From CALINB01 sp938045325 (lineage in GTDB: Bacteria; Pseudomonadota; Alphaproteobacteria; Rhodospirillales; CALINB01): a stretch of 64,000 nucleotides of DNA. Shown piece after piece: positions 34,385-41,251 of the stretch. How positions within the stretch are numbered: position 1 is the first letter of the stretch; every line of letters starts with the position of its first letter. The stretch covers positions 1 to 64,000 of the forward strand of contig JAYNQW010000011.1 in NCBI GenBank assembly GCA_038114465.1. Direction: 5' to 3'. The notes under the pieces were generated by a model. The model worked only from the letters and a program-made list of their open reading frames with translations, was not told the DNA's origin and ran no database searches. A program made the position numbers and the translations under genes.

Positions 34385-35809
34385 ATGACTGATCATAAAT
34401 CTTTAACAGCCGAAGCGGCATCGTTTGCGGTTGATCTCGACTATGCCAAGCTGCCCGACGATGCGCTTCATATTGCCCGTCGTTGCATGATCGACGGCAT
34501 CAGTCAATTTGTCGCGGGGTCCGCCACCGAGCCGGTTCAAATCGTCGCGTTGCATGCGCGCGAACAAGGCGGTGGTGAAGAAGCCTTGCTGTTGGGCCAG
34601 GGCGAGGCAAAAGTCCCGGCGACCCTGGCGGCACGCGTCATCGGTACGGCGGGGCACGCGCTTGATTGGGATGATACGCAAGCCTCCAAAGACCCGCGTC
34701 ATGTGTATGGGCTGCTGACCCATCCGACGGTGCCGCCCTTGGCGGCGGCCCTGGCGCTCTCGCAAAGGCTCGGTAACGTTTCGGGACAGGACTTCATGGC
34801 CGCATTTCAGGCGGGCTTTGAAGTGGAATGTAAAATCGCCGAATGGATGCTGCCCGAGGTCTATAAGCGCGGTTTGCACGCGAGTGCGGCGGAAGGGACC
34901 ATCGGGGCTGCGGTTACGGCGGGAAAGCTATTAGGGCTTGATGTAAAAGCCATGCGCTATGCCATCGGCATCGCGTGCAGTTGTTCTTCTGCGGGCATTC
35001 GCGCCAACGTCGGTACCATGACCAAGCCGTTGCATTTCGGGGCGGCAGCCGAAAACGGGATCATGGCGGCGGAACTGGCGGCAAAGGGGCTGGAAGCCAA
35101 CGATTCCGCGCTCGACGGCGATTACGGCTTTCTCACCGTCTTCGCGGGTGGGGTGTTCGAAGAAAAACTCGCGCAAGGCTTTGGGAATATCTATTCCATC
35201 GTCGACCCCGGTGTGTCGATCAAACCATACCCGAGTGGCATTCTGACCCATCAGTCGATGGATGCGATGCTGAAACTCGTGACAGAGCACGACATCAAAC
35301 CCGAGGACGTCGAGTCGATCGATTTTTTTGCCGGCAGCAATATATTAAAACCAATCTCATACGATTTTGCCCGCGATCATTTGGAGGCAAAGTTCTGCGT
35401 CCCCGCACTTTTGGCGATGATTGTATTGAAGCGCCAGGCCGGGCAAAACGAATTTTCCAATGCGTTTGTACAGTCCGATGCCATGGTCGACATGCAGAAG
35501 AGGATCACGACGTCCATCGATCCGGAGATCGAGGCGCAAGGGTTCGATAAAATTCGTTCGAAAATTGTCTTGAAACCGAAAAGCGGGCAAACGATCGAGC
35601 AGTGGGCGGACGAGCGCTACCGGGGTAGCCCGGACAATCCGATGACGGACGGCGAAGTCGAAGACAAGTACCGAATTTGCACTAACGGTATTTTATCGAA
35701 CGAACGCCAAAACCGGCTCTTGCAGGCGATTTGGTCGGTCGATGAAAAAGACAATCAAGATGTGGGTCAATTGGCATCTCTCATGCAACCTGAGAAGGTG
35801 TTTTCATGA
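34385..35809 (+). CDS. MmgE/PrpD family protein, first of pair
   Basis: A 474-residue member of the MmgE/PrpD family, which includes 2-methylcitrate dehydratase, iminodisuccinate epimerase and itaconate-related enzymes. Typical blocks: ARRCMIDGISQFVAG (about 32-46), GHALDWDDTQ (about 90-99), KRGLHASAAEGTIGAAVTAGKLLG (as two parts, about 161-184) and AGIRANVGTMTKPLHFGAAAENG (about 202-224). The longer frame upstream overlaps the hydrolase and is not used. It overlaps the next gene by four bases (ATGA), so the two products are made together and may form a heteromer. Confidence 0.88.
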   Translation: MTDHKSLTAEAASFAVDLDYAKLPDDALHIARRCMIDGISQFVAGSATEPVQIVALHAREQGGGEEALLLGQGEAKVPATLAARVIGTAGHALDWDDTQASKDPRHVYGLLTHPTVPPLAAALALSQRLGNVSGQDFMAAFQAGFEVECKIAEWMLPEVYKRGLHASAAEGTIGAAVTAGKLLGLDVKAMRYAIGIACSCSSAGIRANVGTMTKPLHFGAAAENGIMAAELAAKGLEANDSALDGDYGFLTVFAGGVFEEKLAQGFGNIYSIVDPGVSIKPYPSGILTHQSMDAMLKLVTEHDIKPEDVESIDFFAGSNILKPISYDFARDHLEAKFCVPALLAMIVLKRQAGQNEFSNAFVQSDAMVDMQKRITTSIDPEIEAQGFDKIRSKIVLKPKSGQTIEQWADERYRGSPDNPMTDGEVEDKYRICTNGILSNERQNRLLQAIWSVDEKDNQDVGQLASLMQPEKVFS

Positions 35810-37197
35810 CAGGGCTGAGTGAACGAATTGCCAATTTTGTTATCGGTACATCTTTTGACGACTTGCCGTCATTGGCGCGCGAACGCGGAACCCGGGCGAT
35901 CATCGACTCGCTTGGTGTGATGACGGCGGGTGCGGCGGGTGAGTTGGCCGAGCCGATGCTCCGTTACATTGAAATTAGCGGTGCGCAGGGCGATGTGCCG
36001 ATATTTGGTACCGGTTTGCAAACGGATAAGGAAAAAGGCGCGCTGATTAACGCAGCCTTCGGTCATGCGCTCGATTTCGATGACGGCTATCCGTATTACC
36101 CGGTGCATGCGAGTGTTGTCGTGATCAGCGCCTTGAACGCCATGCTGGGAAAAGAACCGGTTAGCGGTAAAAAATTTCTTGAGGCCTACGTGCTTGGCAT
36201 GGAAGTGGTGACCTGTATCGGCCGGGGCCTTGGCATGGGACATTACATCAAGCGCGGGTTTCATGCGACTGGCACGTTGAGCGGTTTCGGCGCGGCTTGC
36301 GCGCTCGCCAAGATGATGGATATTGATCGAGACACATTGCAACGCACGCTGGGGATTGTGGCTTCCATGGCGAGCGGAATTCAGCGCAACTTCGGCACTA
36401 TGATGAAGCCATTGCACTCGGGCATGGCTGCGCGCAACGGCGTCATTGCAACGATGATGGCACAAAGCGGTGTCTCCGCGCATATGGAAGTCATGGAAGG
36501 CAAGGATAATTTCTTTCAGGCCTATGGTGACGAGAACTCGAGTGCGGAAAAAGCCGGCAATCTGTTGGGTAATCCGTATGCCTTTGTCGAGCACGGTATC
36601 GGCATGAAAAACTTTCCGAGTTCGAATGCCTGTGCACGTCCCATCGACGGTTTGCTGCAATTGCGCGAAAAATACGGGCTGACGCCGGAGACTGTCGCTA
36701 AGATTCATATCGTGCTGCCGCCGGGCGGTAAGAACCCGCTTCGCGATGCCTATCCGAAAACGCCGACGGAAGCGCCGTACTCGATGGAGTATTCCGTTGC
36801 CGTTGCACTGGTGGAGGGGGCGGTCAAGCTGGAGCATTTCAGCGAAGAAGCTATTAAACGCCAGGACATTCTCTCGCACATCGAGAAAATTACCATGGAA
36901 GAAAATGCCCGTTGTATTGCCGAAGACCCCTTGGCGGAAACAAGAGGGCCGGGGCCGCGTGGGTTTATTGAGGTTCACGTCGCGACAACGAACGGCGAAA
37001 CGCATGATGTGCGTGTCGATATAGCGCCGGGCTATCCGGGGCGCGAGCTTTCAAGCGAACGGTTGTGGGGTAAGTTCTCCGGCTGCACCGATTTTGCCGG
37101 CATCGAACAAAAACAATCGCGCGGTGTGTTCGAAGCTTTAGAGGCGCTTGAGGGGGTCGGCGACATTCGGGCCGTTCTCAGCGGCTTAACCCGTTAG
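35806..37197 (+). CDS. MmgE/PrpD family protein, second of pair
   Basis: A 463-residue paralogue of the preceding protein, with the matching blocks RAIIDSLGVMTAG (about 26-38), GHALDFDDGYPYYPVH (about 86-101), RGFHATGTLSGFGAACALAKMM (split, about 150-171) and FGTMMKPLHSGMAARNG (about 196-212). Both copies keep the His and Asp positions that line the site in known members. It is the last gene of the operon and its 3' end overlaps the convergent BCCT gene by 12 bases. Dehydratase or epimerase activity on a carboxylate is the best guess. Confidence 0.88.
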   Translation: MTGLSERIANFVIGTSFDDLPSLARERGTRAIIDSLGVMTAGAAGELAEPMLRYIEISGAQGDVPIFGTGLQTDKEKGALINAAFGHALDFDDGYPYYPVHASVVVISALNAMLGKEPVSGKKFLEAYVLGMEVVTCIGRGLGMGHYIKRGFHATGTLSGFGAACALAKMMDIDRDTLQRTLGIVASMASGIQRNFGTMMKPLHSGMAARNGVIATMMAQSGVSAHMEVMEGKDNFFQAYGDENSSAEKAGNLLGNPYAFVEHGIGMKNFPSSNACARPIDGLLQLREKYGLTPETVAKIHIVLPPGGKNPLRDAYPKTPTEAPYSMEYSVAVALVEGAVKLEHFSEEAIKRQDILSHIEKITMEENARCIAEDPLAETRGPGPRGFIEVHVATTNGETHDVRVDIAPGYPGRELSSERLWGKFSGCTDFAGIEQKQSRGVFEALEALEGVGDIRAVLSGLTR

Positions 37198-38715
37198 GCT
37201 TGGGTCGTCCTTCAAGGACCGGTACAGACTGTAACAAGCCAGCAACAGAATAACGGCGAAGGGAAAGCCTGTTGTAATGGCGGCCGTTTGCAACGCCGTG
37301 AGTCCACCGCCGACCAAAAGAACGGCGGCGACGATACCTTCGGTCAGTGCCCAGAAAACGCGTTGCGCGACCGGCGGGTTTAAAGCGCCGCCGGCGGTAA
37401 TAATGTCGATAACCAAAGAGCCCGAGTCGGAAGAGGTGACGAAAAAAGTGATTACGACAACGGTTGCCAGAAAAATCGTGATTTCCGAGAGTGGAAAGTG
37501 TCCGAGATAGGTAAATAAGGCCTGGGGCACGCTTTCCTTGACGGCGTCGCCGATACCGCCTTTGCCAAACAATTCAACATGAAGCGCACCGGTCCCGAAA
37601 ACCGTCAGCCAGAGAAAGCCGACAAGTGTGGGAATAATAAGAACGGCCAACACAAATTCCCGGATCGTGCGTCCGCGCGACACGCGGGCGATAAACATGC
37701 CGACAAAGGGTGACCAGGCGATCCACCACGCGTAGTAAAAAACGGTCCAGCTATTTTGCCAATCCGTGCCGGTATAAGTTTCGCCCCACGTCGCGAGCCT
37801 TGGGAAATTTTGAAGGTAATAACCGAGATTCTGAAGAAATCCGTTTAAAATAAAAAGTGTCGGGCCGACGGCCAGGACAAAAAGCATCAAGCCGCCCGCA
37901 AGGATCATATTGGCTTCACTGATGCGCTTGATACCGTGATCCAGTCCCGACACGACGGAGCCGGTTGCGATCAAGGTAATAAATAAAATCAGCCAGAGTT
38001 GAGTTTCGAGAGAGGGCGTGATTCCGAACGTTACGTCAAGGCCTGCGTTAATTTGATTCACGCCGAGACCGAGCGATGTTGCGACACCGAACAACGTGGC
38101 GACCGTTGCCAGAATATCGATAATATGGCCGGCCGGGCCATGGATGCGCTCGCCGAGTAGGGGATAAAAGACACTGCGAATGGTCAGCGGCAGGCCTTTG
38201 TTGAACCCTGCGTAGGCCAGCGCGAGTCCGATAGCGGCATAAATCGCCCAAGGGTGCAGGCCCCAGTGCAGAAACGTCAGGCCCATGGCCTCCTGAGCCA
38301 TGGCCCATTGCGAGGCGTTGACGGTCGCAGAATCAAGCGGCGGTTTTGTGAAGTGCAGAATTGGTTCGGCTACGGCAAAAAATACGAGGCCGATACCCAT
38401 GCCCGCGGAATAGAGCATGGCGAACCATGCCCAACGGGAAAAATCCGGTTTTGCGCCGGGGCCGCCCAATCGAATGGAGCCGTAACGGCTAAATATCAAA
38501 AAAACGCAAAAAGCGAGAAGCAGATTTGTTGTTAAAACAAAAAACCATCCACCGTTTTCGGCGATGGTGGTTTGCATCGCTTTAAATATTTGCGCCGCTT
38601 TATCGAGGTCGCTGAGCGTGAAAATGATGAATAAGAGGATCAGAAGAACGGCGGATAAAAAGACCGGTGCGTTAATCTGAAGGCCGCTTCGGGGCTGATC
38701 CTCCATCGGGGGCAT
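37186..38715 (-). CDS. BCCT family transporter (betaine/choline/carnitine)
   Basis: A 509-residue protein with twelve membrane segments. The Gly-rich unwound helix GMGIGLVFFAVAEP (about 105-118) and the WWIAWSPFVGMFIARVSRG block (about 329-347) are BCCT signatures; the Trp residues form the aromatic box for the trimethylammonium group. GMGIG is the form seen in sodium-coupled members. ATG 38715 starts five bases after the stop of the sarcosine/dimethylglycine methyltransferase gene, so it is the third gene of the betaine operon, probably importing betaine or a precursor. Confidence 0.88.
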   Translation of the reverse strand: MPPMEDQPRSGLQINAPVFLSAVLLILLFIIFTLSDLDKAAQIFKAMQTTIAENGGWFFVLTTNLLLAFCVFLIFSRYGSIRLGGPGAKPDFSRWAWFAMLYSAGMGIGLVFFAVAEPILHFTKPPLDSATVNASQWAMAQEAMGLTFLHWGLHPWAIYAAIGLALAYAGFNKGLPLTIRSVFYPLLGERIHGPAGHIIDILATVATLFGVATSLGLGVNQINAGLDVTFGITPSLETQLWLILFITLIATGSVVSGLDHGIKRISEANMILAGGLMLFVLAVGPTLFILNGFLQNLGYYLQNFPRLATWGETYTGTDWQNSWTVFYYAWWIAWSPFVGMFIARVSRGRTIREFVLAVLIIPTLVGFLWLTVFGTGALHVELFGKGGIGDAVKESVPQALFTYLGHFPLSEITIFLATVVVITFFVTSSDSGSLVIDIITAGGALNPPVAQRVFWALTEGIVAAVLLVGGGLTALQTAAITTGFPFAVILLLACYSLYRSLKDDPSLTG

Positions 38716-38720
38716 GGTTG

Positions 38721-39557
38721 TTACGCCGACCGCTGAAAATGCATAATACCCCAAGCAAGGTATTCTTTATCTGCACCATCGACCCAATACTTAAGGCCCT
38801 TAAGCATGTTTTCGACATATTCGGTGCCGGATAATTTGAGCATTTCCGCCCGGCGCCCGCTCAGTTCCTCGCTGACACGATGGTAGTGATTGCGCAGTTG
38901 TTTCGTGAGATCGCGCATTTCAACTTCCTTGAAGCCGAGTTGTAGCAAGGCGTTTCGGTAAAAATCGAATGACCCCAGAGTTTCCAAGTGTATGCGGTCT
39001 AAGATCGGTTGCAGAACGCCTTCCGGACAATTGTTGCGTTGCATCGGGTCCGTGAAGATGAAATGCCCGTTCGGGCGCAGTAAACGCTTCACCTCTTCAA
39101 GAACTTTGATGCGGTCGCCGCTATGCAGAATGGCATCCTGCGACCAGACAACATCAAATTTTTCATCCGGCTCGGGAACGTCTTCGAAGTTGCCGTGGAC
39201 CACGTCGATTTTGTCAGCCAGGCCGGATTCGGAATTCTTTTCCCGGTTCAGGGCATTCTGGGTTTCGCTGAGATTCAAGCATGTGACGCGGCAACCGTAG
39301 TGTTCCGCTAAATAACGGGCCGATCCGCCGTAACCGGCGCCCAGATCCAGGACATGCTTTGTTTCATCCAACGGTTTGAGCATGCTCGCCATTTCAGCGA
39401 CCGTGCGCCGGCTTGCCGTCGCGATAGGTTCGTCAAGCGGTTCATAAATGCCGATATGAATGTCTTCGCCGCCCCAGATATTTTTATAAAAGGCATCGGC
39501 TTCGGAACTGTCGTAGTAAGATTCCGTTACGGCAACCGCCGGGGATTTATTTAGCAT
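38721..39557 (-). CDS. sarcosine/dimethylglycine N-methyltransferase
   Basis: A 278-residue class I SAM methyltransferase of the SDMT type, which converts sarcosine and dimethylglycine to glycine betaine. Seen are WGGEDIHIGIYE (about 28-39), the SAM motif VLDLGAGYGGSARYL (about 69-83), VVWSQDAILHSGDR (about 133-146), and IFTDPMQRNNCPEGVLQPILDR, read as two parts (about 162-183), all very typical of SDMT. ATG 39557 is preferred to a TTG at 39575. It overlaps the upstream methyltransferase by 11 bases, supporting coupled translation. Cytosolic. Confidence 0.9.
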   Translation of the reverse strand: MLNKSPAVAVTESYYDSSEADAFYKNIWGGEDIHIGIYEPLDEPIATASRRTVAEMASMLKPLDETKHVLDLGAGYGGSARYLAEHYGCRVTCLNLSETQNALNREKNSESGLADKIDVVHGNFEDVPEPDEKFDVVWSQDAILHSGDRIKVLEEVKRLLRPNGHFIFTDPMQRNNCPEGVLQPILDRIHLETLGSFDFYRNALLQLGFKEVEMRDLTKQLRNHYHRVSEELSGRRAEMLKLSGTEYVENMLKGLKYWVDGADKEYLAWGIMHFQRSA

Positions 39558-40353
39558 GATAGGTTTTTTCGGCAACGTGGACGAAGAAATCAGGCTCGTT
39601 GTCTTGATAGGTTTCTTTAAAGTCGCCGTAGGTTTTTACTTTTTGAAAACCGACTTCCTTGAACAGAGATTGCATATAATTTTTACGTAAAGGGTACATG
39701 TTTAGATTGTATTGGGCACCGTCCGGGAATTGATACTTGAAACGCGCGAGACCATCGTCAATATGCTCGGGCTCGGCGCTGACCTGATCGCCGCAGTAGT
39801 AGTATTTGTGTTTCGTGCTGAATCCTTCATCGAGGATTGCGTCATAATTCCGCTGATCTAAAATCAAAATACCGTCATAGCGCAGGGCGGCATAAAATTC
39901 GGCCAAGGCGCGGCGCCGGTCACGTTCCTTAAACAAGTGGGTAAAGGAATTGCCGAGACAAATAATTGCGTCGTATTTGCTGTGAACGTCTTTGTTCAGC
40001 CAGCGCCAATCCGCATGAACGGTGTGTAAGACTTGATCCCGGTCCCGGGCGTTTTCGAAAGCCTTTGTCAGCATTTCGGCGTTACCGTCGACGCTGGTGA
40101 CTTCAAAACCGGCTTTTAAAAGCTGTACGGAATGAAATCCCGTACCGGTGGCAACATCGAGGATTTTCTCTTTACCGCGCGCTTTGAGCATATCGATAAA
40201 AAACTGGCCTTCACTGTCGGCCCGGGCGTCCCAATCGATCAGCTCATCCCATTTCTCGACAAAGGATTGTATGTATTCTTTTTGATAGTGGTCCGTTTCT
40301 CGAACCGCAGTCGGATTCGATCCGTAATCTTGTTTCGTATCGTGGTCTAACAT
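39547..40353 (-). CDS. glycine/sarcosine N-methyltransferase
   Basis: A 268-residue SAM methyltransferase of the GSMT type, doing the first steps from glycine to sarcosine and dimethylglycine. It shows FVEKWDELIDWDARA (about 31-45), DVATGTGFHS (about 66-75), ADWRWLN (about 109-115), ICLGNSFTHLF (about 125-135), LDQRNYD and YYCGDQVSAEPEHIDDGLARF (split), all hallmarks of GSMT. ATG 40353 has GGGAG upstream; extra in-frame codons to 40377 are not needed. First gene of the operon GSMT-SDMT-BCCT, behind a structured leader with a terminator-like hairpin. Confidence 0.92.
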   Translation of the reverse strand: MLDHDTKQDYGSNPTAVRETDHYQKEYIQSFVEKWDELIDWDARADSEGQFFIDMLKARGKEKILDVATGTGFHSVQLLKAGFEVTSVDGNAEMLTKAFENARDRDQVLHTVHADWRWLNKDVHSKYDAIICLGNSFTHLFKERDRRRALAEFYAALRYDGILILDQRNYDAILDEGFSTKHKYYYCGDQVSAEPEHIDDGLARFKYQFPDGAQYNLNMYPLRKNYMQSLFKEVGFQKVKTYGDFKETYQDNEPDFFVHVAEKTYHAK

Positions 40354-40433
40354 TATTGCTCCCAGGCTTCCTATCATCCGTAACAGGTTCCGCCGGCACC
40401 AATATCAACAGCGCCTATAAACGTTGCTGCGAA

Positions 40434-40455
40434 AAACCCACAACTATGTGGGGTT
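40434..40455 (-). terminator. terminator-like hairpin in leader of betaine operon
   Basis: On the minus strand the arms CCCACA and TGTGGG enclose four bases and are followed by TTTTT, the form of a rho-independent terminator. It lies about 80 bases upstream of the GSMT start, so inside a probable leader. On the plus strand four T follow, so it could also act in that direction. Confidence 0.6.
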
Positions 40456-40520
40456 TTCCGACCGACAGAACGGTTCAAACTAAATTTTGGGGCGGCAAAT
40501 CAGGCGGGAAAGTCCGGCCA

Positions 40521-40583
40521 ATCCTATTAAAGGATACTGACGTTTCCATGGCAGGAACCGGCCAAAGCCGGTCAGTCAGTATC
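40521..40583. promoter_or_regulatory. structured leader element with competing stems
   Basis: GATACTGAC (40533-40541) pairs perfectly with GTCAGTATC (40575-40583) and encloses a six-base stem ACCGGC-CAAA-GCCGGT (40557-40572). ATCCT (40521-40525) pairs with AGGAT (40531-40535), which shares three bases with the first stem, so the two are mutually exclusive. With the terminator-like hairpin closer to the gene this resembles a riboswitch or attenuator; I recognise no known class. Confidence 0.45.
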
Positions 40584-40770
40584 GCGCCGCCGGGGAAAGA
40601 CCAAGGAATTAAATCCTCGAATTCTTGTTATGTATTCATTCCCCCATTGTGCGTTTTCATCTTAACAAAGGCAGAGTGGAACAATCAACCGTGCCTTAAT
40701 TTTCGAATAATCCACACTTATTTGGCCAATGGCGCTTGTCATGGCCACAGCGATACGTTACCAGCACAGT

Positions 40771-41151
40771 ATGGCGAAGAAAAAACTTAAATATAATTGT
40801 CTTAAATGTCCGGCGTACTGTTGTACTTATCCGGATATCATCGTGAAGAATTCTGATTTAAAACGTCTGGCGAAATATTTTGGCGTCAGCGAAAAGAAAG
40901 CCGCGAAAAAATACACCAAAAAAAGCACCAATGACGGCTCACGCATCCTGCGTCATAAATACGACGAGTATTATGGTACGGCATGCCAGTTCCTCGACAG
41001 TGAAGAGCGCCAATGCACAATTTATGCGGGACGGCCGAAAATATGCCGCGAATATCCCGGCGATGGGCGCTGCGGCTATTATGACTTTCTCACCTTCGAA
41101 CGCGATGCCCAGGAAGACCCGGATTACGTCGCGGTTACGAATAACGACTAA
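40771..41151 (+). CDS. YkgJ family cysteine cluster protein
   Basis: A 126-residue protein with the CxxC...CC arrangement of the family: CLKCPAYCC at about 10-18, then QFLDSEERQCTIYAGRPKICREYP (split, Cys at about 81 and 91) and a further Cys at 98. The pattern matches zinc- or iron-sulfur-binding proteins of the flagellin N-methylase/YkgJ group. ATG 40771 gives the usual length; weak ribosome site. It diverges from the betaine operon. Role unknown. Confidence 0.82.
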   Translation: MAKKKLKYNCLKCPAYCCTYPDIIVKNSDLKRLAKYFGVSEKKAAKKYTKKSTNDGSRILRHKYDEYYGTACQFLDSEERQCTIYAGRPKICREYPGDGRCGYYDFLTFERDAQEDPDYVAVTNND

Positions 41152-41251
41152 ATCAATCAATTATTTTGGATTGAGCATTAGCCAACAGGCCTGAACTACG
41201 GCTAAAATGCGACAACCAAAGGTTATAAAACCATGACAAGGGAGGACCGTC

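Larger units (their letters stand above)
40354..40770. other. non-coding leader region of the betaine operon
   Basis: About 417 bases with no convincing gene, lying between the divergent betaine operon (minus) and YkgJ-like gene (plus). It holds the stem-loops given separately (40434-40455 and 40521-40583). The frame at 40356-40790 is Pro/Lys/Thr-rich without protein character. Confidence 0.5.

Noticed and set aside
35869..37005. Minus-strand frame of 378 codons
   Set aside because: It is antisense to the second MmgE/PrpD gene, rich in Arg and His as expected of a shadow frame, and lacks a ribosome site.
40380..40620. Known glycine, SAM or SAH riboswitch in front of GSMT
   Set aside because: The stems and conserved bases I know for these classes are not present, so I keep it as an unclassified leader only.
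40356..40790. Plus-strand frame of 144 codons over the betaine leader
   Set aside because: Composition is unlike a protein. The region is better explained by RNA stems, and the frame runs into the YkgJ-like gene out of phase.
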